Assembly (NCBI GenBank): GCA_019247715.1
Contig: JAFBAO010000071.1
Location: 1 to 40,642, forward strand
From: Caulobacteraceae bacterium
GTDB taxonomy: Bacteria; Pseudomonadota; Alphaproteobacteria; Caulobacterales; Caulobacteraceae
Direction of reading: 5' to 3'
DNA: 40,642 bases
This document shows, in pieces, positions 32,624 through 40,169 of the stretch. Made by a program: the position numbers and the translations under genes. Within the stretch, counting starts at the first letter, position 1. Every line of letters begins with the position of its first letter. A model generated the notes under the pieces. That model saw nothing but the letters and a program-made list of their open reading frames with translations, made no database searches and was not told where the DNA came from.

Positions 32624-32700
32624 GCACCCGTAGCTCAGCTGGATAGAGCGTTGCCCTCCGAAGGCAGAGGTCACAGGTTCGAATCCTGTCGGGTGCGCCA
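32624..32700 (+). tRNA. tRNA-Arg (anticodon CCG)
   Basis: 77 bases including an encoded CCA (32698-32700). Acceptor arms GCACCCG (32624-32630) and CGGGTGC (32690-32696) pair fully; D-arm TAGCTCAGCTGGATAGAGC, anticodon loop CTCCGAA with CCG at its centre, and T-arm ACAGG-TTCGAAT-CCTGT are all regular. It reads CGG codons, frequent in high-GC genomes. Confidence 0.97.
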
Positions 32701-32949
32701 GTTTCTTGAAACGATGATTTCAGCGCCGCGCGGGGCCTCGTCCCCGTCGAAGAGACGTCGAAGACCAGGGGGGGAACTTGCCGGCGCCGAGAACTGCCAG
32801 CCGCCTGCAGCATTCTAGGACTTCCAGGGTTTGTGATTCGCTCCCGCATGCGCAGCGACGTACCCTGCACCTTCCGAGCGGGGGGCGTCCCTCACGTCGA
32901 GAGGTGAAAGGCGCTGCCAGGCGCACTCCCGCTCAAGGCGGAGCGCGCG

Positions 32950-33114
32950 TTGGAAGTCCCTCTGAAGTCTACGCTCGAGCAATTTCGGTCAGCCCAGACC
33001 CGATTTGCCCTTCGACTCAAAGAGTGGAAGAGGGTGGACGAGCGCTTGATAGAGCATAGCCGCACAGCCATCCGCGAGAGCCGCCGGGCGATCGAGGAAG
33101 CGCCGGACGCTTAG
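32950..33114 (+). CDS. possible 54-residue helical protein
   Basis: TTG-started frame of 54 residues after an in-frame stop at 32905-32907. The product is strongly amphipathic and helical in composition (FALRLKEWKRVDERLIEHS, then TAIRESRRAIEEA), unlike chance GC-rich frames. It overlaps another open frame (GTG 32904) that reads as low-quality sequence. No clear ribosome-binding site; may be a remnant of a longer gene. Unknown function. Confidence 0.35.
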   Translation: MEVPLKSTLEQFRSAQTRFALRLKEWKRVDERLIEHSRTAIRESRRAIEEAPDA

Positions 33115-33317
33115 CGCGTCTTCGTGGCCGGCGCGTGCTTGCCACGGCATGGCCAAGGGGCCGGATGGCGTTTCGTGAGGCGCTGAGGGTGGAGTAGCGT
33201 CAAGGCCAGCGGCGCCCTACCTCAGATCTGGCAGGAGCCAAGCTGCTCCGCAGCCGCCATTTCACAGCCCAACCCGGGCGCACGCACAATTGCCCGGTTT
33301 GACACCCGCGCCGCCGC

Positions 33318-33341
33318 TCAATCAGTTGGCGGTATGATTGA
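33318..33341. promoter_or_regulatory. operator-like inverted repeat before the aminotransferase gene
   Basis: Perfect 7-bp arms TCAATCA (33318-33324) and TGATTGA (33335-33341) with a 10-bp spacer. The right arm overlaps the TTGACG -35 candidate, so a repressor bound here would block the promoter. Confidence 0.45.
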
Positions 33342-33367
33342 CGCCCGCCCGTGCTGATGTCCTAATT
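33338..33367 (+). promoter_or_regulatory. candidate promoter of the aminotransferase-kinase-RidA cassette
   Basis: TTGACG (33338-33343) and CTAATT (33362-33367) with an 18-bp spacer, 68 bp ahead of the aminotransferase ATG. Confidence 0.4.
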
Positions 33368-33435
33368 CGTCGCCCGCCCAGGCCGGCCGCCTTGCGCCGG
33401 CGCCCCAGAAAGCCGGCGGTTTCGGAGGAACGGTT

Positions 33436-34845
33436 ATGGATGGTGAGGCGGCAGTCGGCGAGGCCCTGGCCGCGGAGGCGCGCGGCGCCGAGACCGAGCC
33501 TGCCTCCATCGCCTGGGCGAGCAGCTTCGCCGCGGACGCGCCGCGCATCCACACCCCGATCCCCGGGCCGGCCTCGCTGGAGCTGCTGGCGCGCCGCAAC
33601 CGCCACGAGTTCGGCGACTTCCCCTGGATCGACATGCTTCCACTGAGCTTCGCCGGCGGCGCCGGCGTCACGCTCGAGGACATGGACGGCAACCGGCTGA
33701 TCGACCTCACCCACGGGCACATGTCGGCTGCGCTCGGCCACGGCAACCCCGAGGTCGCCGAGGCCATCGACGTCCAGGCGCGCAAGCTCATGAACACGCG
33801 CAACTATCCCACCGAGGCGCGCATCGAGCTGATGGAGAGGCTGGCGCAGATCACGCCCGGCGACCTCAACCTGTTCGGCTTCTTCTCCTCGGGCACGGAG
33901 GCCACCGAAGCGGCGCTGCGCGTGGCGCGCACCATCACCGGGGGGCACGAGTTCCTGTCGTTCTACGGCGACTATCACGGCAAGACGGTAGGCGCGATGG
34001 CCACCGGCGAGGGGGGAACCCCCAACACCGGTCCCCGGTCCAGCGGCCACATGACGGTGCCCGGCGGCTGGTGCCATCGCTGCGAGTTCAAGCTGGAGCC
34101 GTCCAGCTGCGGCCTGCACTGCGTGGACTTCGCCGAGCGGGCGATGCTGGTGAACAGCCACGGCCGCCTGGCCGGGATCATTGCCGAGCCGGTGACCAAC
34201 GGCAGCGGCGGACGCGTCTATGCGCCCGGCTTCCTCAAGGGCCTGCGCGACATCTGCGACCGCCACAACATCGTGCTGATCTTCGACGAGCACGCCACCG
34301 GGCTCGGCCGCACCGGCAAGTGGTGGGCCGGCGACCACGAGGGGGTGATCCCGGACATCATCATCTTCTCCAAGTTCCTCGGGAACGGCTATCCGATCAC
34401 CTCGATCGCGGTGTCCGAGCGGTTCACCGCCGAGGCCAACAGGAGCTCGCAGTCGTCCACCCACGGCGGCCAGCCGGCGGCCTGCGCGGCGGCGCTGGCG
34501 GTGCTCAACATTCTGCAGCGCGACAAGCTGGTCGACCACGTGGCCCGCGCCGGCGAGGCCTGCCTGAATTTTCTCAAGGGCCTCGCCGCCCGCCACCCGA
34601 TCGTGGGTGTGGCCCAGGGCCGCGGGTTCCTGATCGGCCTGGAGTTCATCGACCCCAAGACCGGGGCGGCCTCGGCGCAAATGGCGTCCAAGGTGGCGGT
34701 GGAGACCATTCGGCGCGGGGTCGTGGTTTCGCCGGTGGGGCCCACCATGCGCGTCTCGCCGATGCTGGTGACCTCGGAAGCGGTGGCGCTGCGCACCCTC
34801 GGCATCGTCGAAGAGGCGATCGCCGACGTGGAGTCGCGTCTGTAG
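33436..34845 (+). CDS. class-III PLP-dependent aminotransferase / GSA-aminomutase-like
   Basis: 469-residue fold-type I PLP enzyme. Cofactor motifs: SSGTEA (151-156), YHGKT (180-184), Asp284 in IFDEHATGLGRTG and the Schiff-base Lys313 in FSKFLGNGYP. The Asp loop reads DEHATGLGRTG where GABA-type enzymes have DEVQTGFGRTG. A cysteine-rich segment (213, 216, 225, 229; WCHRCEF and SSCGLHC) is also present. Candidate reactions are an omega-transamination, a 2,1-aminomutase or a phospho-lyase; sequence does not decide. ATG 33436 follows GGAGGAACGGTT. First gene of a three-gene cassette with an APH-type kinase and a RidA-like protein; hemL itself is less likely, given this company. Confidence 0.88.
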   Translation: MDGEAAVGEALAAEARGAETEPASIAWASSFAADAPRIHTPIPGPASLELLARRNRHEFGDFPWIDMLPLSFAGGAGVTLEDMDGNRLIDLTHGHMSAALGHGNPEVAEAIDVQARKLMNTRNYPTEARIELMERLAQITPGDLNLFGFFSSGTEATEAALRVARTITGGHEFLSFYGDYHGKTVGAMATGEGGTPNTGPRSSGHMTVPGGWCHRCEFKLEPSSCGLHCVDFAERAMLVNSHGRLAGIIAEPVTNGSGGRVYAPGFLKGLRDICDRHNIVLIFDEHATGLGRTGKWWAGDHEGVIPDIIIFSKFLGNGYPITSIAVSERFTAEANRSSQSSTHGGQPAACAAALAVLNILQRDKLVDHVARAGEACLNFLKGLAARHPIVGVAQGRGFLIGLEFIDPKTGAASAQMASKVAVETIRRGVVVSPVGPTMRVSPMLVTSEAVALRTLGIVEEAIADVESRL

Positions 34846-34902
34846 CCGTTGGTCCGTCCAGGCGGACCGTGGCCCAGTCAGCCTGTCGGAGGACGTGAAG
34901 GA

Positions 34903-35979
34903 ATGCTCGACACCGCCGTTCGCCCGGTCCCCGTCCCGAAGGACATCGCCGGCGTCGACGCCGCCTGGCTCACGCAGGCGCTGCAGGGCGCCTTCCCCGG
35001 TATCGAGGTCGAGCGCGCCGAGGTGGTGAAGAACTTCGGCGGCGCCTCCACCAAGCTCCGCGTGGAGCTGCAGACCAATCGGCCCGATTTCCCGCCCACG
35101 GTGGTCGTCAAGGGGTGTTTCGAGCCGCACAGCAAGACCATGCGCGCGGTGCAGCTTCTGGAGGTGCAGGCCTATACGGGGCTCGTAGGCGAGCTCGGCG
35201 TCGAGACGATCGGAGTCTTCTTCGGCGGGCTCGACGAGGAGGGCTGGGGCGCGCTGATCATGGAGGACCTCGACCTGCGCGGGGTGACGTGCCTGCGCGC
35301 GGTCGAGCCCATCGCCTCGTTCGAAACCGCCGCCGCCTTCCTGGACGAGACGGCCAGGATCCACGCCCGCTGGTGGGGCGCTCCTGAACTGGCCGATGAG
35401 GGCGCCTTCGGGTGGCTGGCCGGGCCGCGCGACGTGGCCCAGGGCCTGTGGCGGGACATCCTGCTGGACGAGGCGCGGTTCGCCGAGCGGCTGGGCCGGC
35501 CGCGGATGCAGGCCATCTCGACCAAGCTTCGCGACCGCCACCGCCTGCTGGCCGCCAACGACGCGGTGTTCGCCAACCCGCACGGCTTCCCGCTGGTGAT
35601 GGTCCACGGCGACATGCACCCGGCGAACCTGTACCTCACTTCGGAGGGACGGCCCGGCTTCCTCGACTGGATCCCGCGCCGCTCCACCTGGGCGCAGGAC
35701 GTCAACTACTTCATCGTCGGCGGCCTCGACCCCACCGACCGCCGCAGCTGGGAGCGCGCGCTGCTGCAGCACTACCGCGATCGCCTGATCGCCTACGGCG
35801 TCACGCCGCCCGACTACGAGACGGCCTGGCTGGCGCACCGGCAGTACACCGCATGGGGCGCGCTCACCTGGTTCCTGAACACCACCGACTACCACACCGA
35901 GACCATGATCACCGCCATGGCCCACAGGTTCGGCGCGGCGATGACCGACCACGACACCCTGGGCTTGCTGGGGCTCTAG
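34903..35979 (+). CDS. APH-family phosphotransferase
   Basis: 358-residue small-molecule kinase of the aminoglycoside/choline kinase fold, near the EcKinase/DUF1679 and acyl-CoA-dehydrogenase-linked phosphotransferases. Lys70 in TVVVKG is the ATP lysine, MEDLDLRG the hinge, HGDMHPAN (235-242) the catalytic loop and Asp255 in FLDWI the metal ligand. ATG 34903 sits after a GGAGGACGTGAAGGA stretch; the frame extends to 34849. It follows the aminotransferase by 57 bp and precedes the RidA-like gene by 25 bp. Likely phosphorylates a hydroxyl compound handled by its neighbours; the substrate is unknown. Confidence 0.85.
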   Translation: MLDTAVRPVPVPKDIAGVDAAWLTQALQGAFPGIEVERAEVVKNFGGASTKLRVELQTNRPDFPPTVVVKGCFEPHSKTMRAVQLLEVQAYTGLVGELGVETIGVFFGGLDEEGWGALIMEDLDLRGVTCLRAVEPIASFETAAAFLDETARIHARWWGAPELADEGAFGWLAGPRDVAQGLWRDILLDEARFAERLGRPRMQAISTKLRDRHRLLAANDAVFANPHGFPLVMVHGDMHPANLYLTSEGRPGFLDWIPRRSTWAQDVNYFIVGGLDPTDRRSWERALLQHYRDRLIAYGVTPPDYETAWLAHRQYTAWGALTWFLNTTDYHTETMITAMAHRFGAAMTDHDTLGLLGL

Positions 35980-36004
35980 GGGCGAGCCGGTCGAAAGGTT
36001 GTCC

Positions 36005-36385
36005 ATGAAACGCATCCTGGCGCCGAAGAGCATCGCCGCTCCCCTGGAGGCCTACCACCATGGGGTGGTGATCGAAGCGCCCACGAAGATCGCCCGTCTG
36101 GCCGGGCAGATCGGCGTCGCCCCGGACGGCTCGATACCGGAAGGCGCGCGCGAACAGGCCGAGCAGGCGTGGGACAACGTTGAAGCCATCCTGGCCGAGG
36201 CGCAGATGACCCTCGCCGACATCTGCAAGGTGGTGAGCTACGTGTCCGGACCCGAGAACGTGGCGGCCTATGTGGAGGCGCAAAAGCGCCGCTTGGCCGG
36301 CCACAACCCGCCCTGGACCATGGTGCCGCTGCCCTCGTCCGGCGGGCGCTTCGTGGTCGAGGTGGACGTGGAAGCCATGCGCTGA
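36005..36385 (+). CDS. RidA/YjgF-family protein
   Basis: 126-residue Rid protein, a trimeric fold whose members hydrolyse reactive imines made by PLP enzymes. The family core is seen (ARLAGQIGVAPDGSIP, EQAWDNVEAILAEAQMTLADICKVVSYV, NPPWTMVPLP, each as part). The arginine that binds the substrate carboxylate in RidA (Arg105, in a ..ARLP.. segment) aligns with the MVPLP stretch and is missing, so it belongs to another Rid subgroup and may not be a standard imine deaminase. ATG 36005 has GAAAGG six bases upstream. The cluster with a PLP enzyme fits a role in its product handling. Confidence 0.85.
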   Translation: MKRILAPKSIAAPLEAYHHGVVIEAPTKIARLAGQIGVAPDGSIPEGAREQAEQAWDNVEAILAEAQMTLADICKVVSYVSGPENVAAYVEAQKRRLAGHNPPWTMVPLPSSGGRFVVEVDVEAMR

Positions 36386-36727
36386 CCGGGGCCGGGCGTC
36401 TCGGCTCGCCGGGTTCTGGCGTCGAGGTGAACCTTTGGCGAACCTCTTATGCGACATAGGGTTACGACGACGGGCTGGCGCTAAAGCGAACCCAAAATTC
36501 GCAAACTACAATAGAATCAAAGTCTTGATAGTGCCCTTGTCGAGTCCGAAGTTGGCTCGGCGCCCCATTCCCATCCACTGGCGAACTTCGGACTCGGGAC
36601 ACTAGGCCGATTGTGTCGATCGGCCGCCGGCGCGACCATCCCGCCCCTTGAAGCTCCGGCGTCTGCGCCTACTTCTGGGCCAAGCTCGATGTGGCCGGGG
36701 CGGCCTGCGCAAGCTGGAGACACCTCA
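36386..36727. other. AT-rich intergenic island
   Basis: 342 bp without a gene. Composition falls sharply: 36481-36540 is 22/60 GC (37%) by hand count, the lowest seen in the window. It contains a short imperfect hairpin around TATG-CGA-CATA (near 36448-36462), the 13-bp inverted repeat listed separately, and the start site of the following small gene with GGAG at 36716-36719. Confidence 0.6.
36541..36596. repeat. 13-bp perfect inverted repeat with 30-base loop
   Basis: CGAGTCCGAAGTT (36541-36553) and AACTTCGGACTCG (36584-36596). Neither side is followed by a T-run, so it is not a standard terminator. Possible roles are an RNA hairpin in the leader of the next gene, a protein-binding site, or the ends of a decayed mobile element. 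Confidence 0.6.
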
Positions 36728-37003
36728 TTGCGATCGATCTCAGTAACCCCGCTCGGCGAGGGCTGGGCGGTGTGGTCGGACGGCCTCGACAACGAGATGC
36801 TGTTCCGGAGCGGCGGCCGGGCGGAAGCAGCAGCGCGACGACTCGGCAAGCATCTCGCCGCCGCCGGCGAACCCTGCGAGATCCGTATTCACGACCGCAA
36901 CGGCGATCTCGTCGGCCGTTTCGCCTGCCCTGTCCCCACGGCGTCCCCGACGATCAGCGGGGGCGGCGTGGCCGCGTCCGCGGGGGAAGGCCGGCTCAGC
37001 TAG
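36728..37003 (+). CDS. DUF2188-like small protein
   Basis: 91 residues from TTG 36728, with GGAG (36716-36719) eight bases upstream. The central part (EGWAVWSDGLDNEMLFRSGG, RAEAAARRLGKHLA, CEIRIHDRNGDLVGRF) has the GW-strand, helix, strand-turn-strand order of the DUF2188 family, whose function is unknown. The frame extends upstream to 36611 but that part is proline-rich and lacks the fold. It is followed by a 170-bp gap. Similarity is judged by pattern only. Confidence 0.6.
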   Translation: MRSISVTPLGEGWAVWSDGLDNEMLFRSGGRAEAAARRLGKHLAAAGEPCEIRIHDRNGDLVGRFACPVPTASPTISGGGVAASAGEGRLS

Positions 37004-37101
37004 ACCGTGTCGCATGCCCGCGACAGTAAAGCCTGTTCCAGGGGCTTGAGCCGTTCGAAGCGTCTGAACCGGAGGGCGAGCCGGTCACAGCTTTACCGAG
37101 T

Positions 37102-37115
37102 ATTTGCAAACAAAT
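37102..37115. promoter_or_regulatory. small AT-rich palindrome before the PAS gene
   Basis: ATTTG (37102-37106), four bases, CAAAT (37111-37115), containing the 8-bp palindrome TTTGCAAA, 58 bp upstream of the PAS-protein ATG. Possibly a regulator site; unproven. Confidence 0.3.
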
Positions 37116-37173
37116 GATACATGGGCGCGGAGTCGAGGGCAGGTAGGTGGGCCCCGTCCAGGAGGTGGCGAGC

Positions 37174-38034
37174 ATGGCCAGGTTGGGGGACAGCTTCTTC
37201 GTCAGCGCTGTCACGAACAGTATCGACTGCGTGGCGGTCCTCGATGCGGAAGGACGGCTGCTGTTCATGAACGAAGCCGGCCGGCGGCTCTTGGAGGTCG
37301 AGGACGTGGCGCTGTTCGAAGGCCGGCCTTGGATGGCGTTGTGGCCGACCCAGTCACGCGAGAATCTGCTCGTCGCCACAGCCTCCGCCAGGGGCGGGAC
37401 CATCCGGCTGCAGGCGGACCGGCCGGCGCGCGGACGCGTGCTCAAGAGCTGGGAGATCACCATCGCCCCACTCCATGACGCGGGCGGCGCCTTGGCCGCG
37501 CTGCTGTGGACGGCGCGCGAGATCACCGACCAGGTCCGCGCGCAGCAGATCCTGGCCCGGACGACCGCCGTGGCGCGCTCGGCGGGCCGCATCGCCGGCG
37601 TCGGCGGCTGGGAGTACGATTGCCTGACCGGCGAGGTCGTCTTCTGCGCGGAGCTGGGCGAGATGCTGGGCGCGCCCAGCGAGCGGCCCATGCTGCGCGA
37701 AACGGCCGGGTTGCTATGGACCGAGGCCGACCGTGATCGCTTCAGCGAGGCCATGGACGCCTCGATGGCGAGCGGAGAGCGGTTGGAGTTCGAGGGCCTT
37801 GTGCAAGCGAAGTCAGGCGTTCGGCGCATCAAGGTGCTGGCCGAGCCCGAGATGGTCGCCGGCGGATGCCGCCGGGTTCGGGGGGTCTCTCAGGACGTGA
37901 CGGCTTGGCGCGAGGCCATGGACCGGCTGAAGGCCTCGGAGCGGCAGGCGCGCGCCGCGAGGGCTGGCGCGTCCGCCGGTGCTCGGGCCGGAGAGCCGAA
38001 GCAGCGACGCGCCGTTGGAGGTCGTCAGGGCTAG
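37174..38034 (+). CDS. PAS-PAS domain protein lacking an output domain
   Basis: 286 residues with two PAS domains: PAS1 about 12-125 (SIDCVAVLDAEGRLLFMNEAG, WEITIAPL) and PAS2 about 140-245 (GVGGWEYDCLTGEVVFCAEL, VRGVSQDVTAWREA). After PAS2 a helix (DRLKASERQARAARAG) normally leads into a histidine kinase or GGDEF domain, but here the frame dissolves into a low-complexity Arg/Ala/Gly tail and stops. No signal peptide, so it is probably a cytosolic sensor, a partner-binding PAS protein, or the remnant of a larger kinase. ATG 37174 has GGAGG at 37161-37165; a GTG at 37147 is an alternative start. Confidence 0.82.
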   Translation: MARLGDSFFVSAVTNSIDCVAVLDAEGRLLFMNEAGRRLLEVEDVALFEGRPWMALWPTQSRENLLVATASARGGTIRLQADRPARGRVLKSWEITIAPLHDAGGALAALLWTAREITDQVRAQQILARTTAVARSAGRIAGVGGWEYDCLTGEVVFCAELGEMLGAPSERPMLRETAGLLWTEADRDRFSEAMDASMASGERLEFEGLVQAKSGVRRIKVLAEPEMVAGGCRRVRGVSQDVTAWREAMDRLKASERQARAARAGASAGARAGEPKQRRAVGGRQG

Positions 38035-38067
38035 CGCCCGGGTCCCTCGTCGCGTGAGCCGTAGTCG

Positions 38068-38976
38068 TTAGGGCGAAAGGATGAGCTTGCCGCCGACGTG
38101 GCCCGCCTCCAACCGGCGGTGGGCTTCGGCCGCGGACGCCAGCGGCAGCCGGCCCGCGATGGGAATGGAGACGGCGCCGTTCGCCACCGCTTCGGCCAAG
38201 GCCCTGAGGCTCTCGCCGTCGGAACGCACCCGCACCAGCTCGGCGGGCGTCGCCCGGTCTTGCCCATTGATCGGCCCGACCACGCTGATGATGCGTCCGC
38301 CTGGCCGGACGAGCCGGCAGAGGGGGCCCACCGCCGGGCCGCCCAGGGCGTCGGCGAGATGATCGACGGCGAGCTCGGCCGGGGCAGGGCTTTCCAGCGC
38401 GATCGCCCGCTCTGCGCCGATCGCCAGGGCCGTCTCGATTTGCGAGGCCCGCACCGCGGCCACCACGCGGGCCTTGGCGGCGAGGGCTGCGAAGACGGCG
38501 AAGCGGCCCACCGCCCCTACCGCGCCGGTGATGAGCACCGTCTCGCCGGGGGCGGGGCGCACGTGCTCCTCGATGAGTTGGACCCCCGTGAGCCCAGGCG
38601 TGGGAATGGCGGCCGCCCGCTCGAAATCGAGCGCGTCGGGCAGCTTGGCGCAGGAGGCGGCGTCGGCGACGACCGCTTCGGCGTAGGCCCCCATGCGCGG
38701 ACCGAGCTGGACGGCGACGCGGTCGCCGGGGCGCAGGGCCGAAACCCCGGCGCCGACCTGCGCCACCTCGCCGGCGACGTCGTAGCCCACCACCCAGGGC
38801 AGGCTCAGCGCCATCACATGCCGGATCACGCCGCTTCGCCACTTGTAGTCGGCCGGATTGACGCCGATGGCCGCCACCCGAATGAGCGCTTCGCCGGGAC
38901 CCGGCGCGGGCGTCGGCCGCTCGGCGATCTGCAGAACCTCCGGCGGCCCGTAGTCGGCGAACTGCATCACGCGCAT
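38068..38976 (-). CDS. zinc-free MDR-family NADPH:quinone oxidoreductase
   Basis: 302-residue medium-chain dehydrogenase/reductase of the quinone oxidoreductase (QOR) type. It has the GroES-like N-terminal domain (VNPADYKWRSG, GYDVAGEVAQVG, GDRV), the NADP-binding domain with a TGAVGAVGRFAV nucleotide loop, and no zinc-binding cysteines, which separates it from alcohol dehydrogenases. It likely reduces quinones or enals/enones. ATG 38976 has a GAGG sequence upstream. Same strand as and 87 bp downstream of the zinc dehydrogenase; possibly one unit. Confidence 0.9.
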   Translation of the reverse strand: MRVMQFADYGPPEVLQIAERPTPAPGPGEALIRVAAIGVNPADYKWRSGVIRHVMALSLPWVVGYDVAGEVAQVGAGVSALRPGDRVAVQLGPRMGAYAEAVVADAASCAKLPDALDFERAAAIPTPGLTGVQLIEEHVRPAPGETVLITGAVGAVGRFAVFAALAAKARVVAAVRASQIETALAIGAERAIALESPAPAELAVDHLADALGGPAVGPLCRLVRPGGRIISVVGPINGQDRATPAELVRVRSDGESLRALAEAVANGAVSIPIAGRLPLASAAEAHRRLEAGHVGGKLILSP

Positions 38977-39063
38977 GGGGGCCTCCTCTTCGCGATCGTC
39001 GAGCCGCTCCGAGTATCGGCGCGCGCAATCGGCGACAATAGGGAGCAGGGTGGGCGCAGAAGG

Positions 39064-40071
39064 TCAGGCCCAGGGATCGAGCAGCACCTTGCATTGGTCA
39101 GTCGGACCGCGCAGCGCCTGGAAGGCGGCGGGGAATGCGTCCAAGGATACGGTGCTGGTCACCATCGCCCGCGCGGCCACGTCGCCGGCGTCCATCACCG
39201 CCAGGGAGCGCTCGAAGGCGGCGCGGTCGTAGGCGAGGGCGAAGACCACGCGCGCTTCCTTAGCCAGGGCGTCCGAGGGGACGAAGCTGTCGGGAACGGT
39301 GCAGAACCCCAGGACACAGACCGTTCCGTCCGGCCGCACGCAGTCAACGGCCTGGGCGAACATCCCCGGTGCGCCCACGCACTCGAACACCACGTCCGGC
39401 GGCCCGCCGAGCGCCTCGGCGGCCGCCGCGGACAGATCGGCGTCCGCCCGGACGAAGGCGTCGGCGCCCATGTAGGCGGCGATATGGGCGGCGCGGTCGG
39501 TGCGGGCGCTGACCGCCACCTTTCCCGCGCCCAGGCGGCGGGACCAGTATGCCGCGGCGAGGCCGATGGCGCCGGCGCCGATCACCAGCACCCGAGCCCC
39601 CGGCGACAGCGCGGCCCGCTCGGCGCCGCGCAGCCCGCAGGCGAGCGGCTCGGTCAGGGCGGCGTCGGCCAGCGAGACCATCGCCGGCAGGCGCGCGGCC
39701 GACCGCTCGCCGACCAGTACGTATTCGGCGTAGCCTGCCGTGAGACTGACGCGGTCCGCGCAGCGGAAGGGGTCGTTCGCCTGGCAGGCCGGACAGCGGC
39801 CGCAGCCGGTCATCGGCATGGCGGTGGCGAGGTCGCCCACTTTCAGCCGGCTGACGCCCTGGCCGACCTCGACCACCTCCCCGGAGAACTCGTGGCCGAG
39901 CACCGTGTCGAGCGGGAAATTGAGGCCGTGGCCGCTGCTCATGTGCAGGTCCGAGCCGCAGACGCCGCAGCGGCTCACCTTGAGCACCGCCTGGCCGGGA
40001 CCGGGCTTCGGGTCCGGCAGCTCTTCCACTACGAACGGCTGGCCATAGGCCTTCAGAACCGCTGCTCTCAT
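39064..40071 (-). CDS. zinc-dependent alcohol dehydrogenase (MDR family)
   Basis: 335-residue alcohol/polyol dehydrogenase. The catalytic zinc site is seen in RCGVCGSDLH (Cys35) with GHE (His60, Glu61), and the structural zinc site has all four cysteines (90, 93, 96, 104; CGRCPACQANDPFRC). The Rossmann loop is VIGAGAIGLAAA. Substrate cannot be assigned; it resembles the broad Tdh/sorbitol dehydrogenase-like group. ATG 40071. Divergent from the Rieske oxygenase across a 292-bp gap with an operator-like palindrome, suggesting joint control. Confidence 0.92.
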   Translation of the reverse strand: MRAAVLKAYGQPFVVEELPDPKPGPGQAVLKVSRCGVCGSDLHMSSGHGLNFPLDTVLGHEFSGEVVEVGQGVSRLKVGDLATAMPMTGCGRCPACQANDPFRCADRVSLTAGYAEYVLVGERSAARLPAMVSLADAALTEPLACGLRGAERAALSPGARVLVIGAGAIGLAAAYWSRRLGAGKVAVSARTDRAAHIAAYMGADAFVRADADLSAAAAEALGGPPDVVFECVGAPGMFAQAVDCVRPDGTVCVLGFCTVPDSFVPSDALAKEARVVFALAYDRAAFERSLAVMDAGDVAARAMVTSTVSLDAFPAAFQALRGPTDQCKVLLDPWA

Positions 40072-40153
40072 GCCCGTTCACCCTGCTTTCGGCGGCCCAT
40101 TCGACGCCCGTGCGCAGGGCCGGCGCTTGACCCACCGTGCGCGCTGCTCTTTA

Positions 40154-40169
40154 GTTAGCATCCACTAAC
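40154..40169. promoter_or_regulatory. operator-like palindrome in the divergent gap
   Basis: GTTAG (40154-40158) and CTAAC (40165-40169) with a six-base spacer, in an AT-richer patch. The shape resembles TetR-family operators. It lies between the divergent dehydrogenase and Rieske genes; the rest of the 292-bp gap (40072-40363) shows no gene. No regulator gene is within the window. Confidence 0.4.

Larger units (their letters stand above)
32701..33435. other. gene-poor region downstream of tRNA-Arg
   Basis: 735 bp between the tRNA 3' end and the aminotransferase. Composition is uneven (53-63% GC by hand count in several lines, below the genes around it). It holds one possible small ORF (32950-33114) and, near its right end, an operator-like palindrome and a promoter for the aminotransferase. 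No integrase and no repeat of the tRNA 3' end were seen, though the position is typical of an integration site scar. Confidence 0.5.

Noticed and set aside
32592..32870. Minus-strand frame across tRNA-Arg
   Set aside because: It runs through the tRNA gene; tRNA antisense frames are often open by chance.
32701..33435. Attachment-site repeat of the tRNA 3' end
   Set aside because: I looked for a second copy of the T-arm and acceptor end in this stretch and saw none; the partner site could be outside the window.
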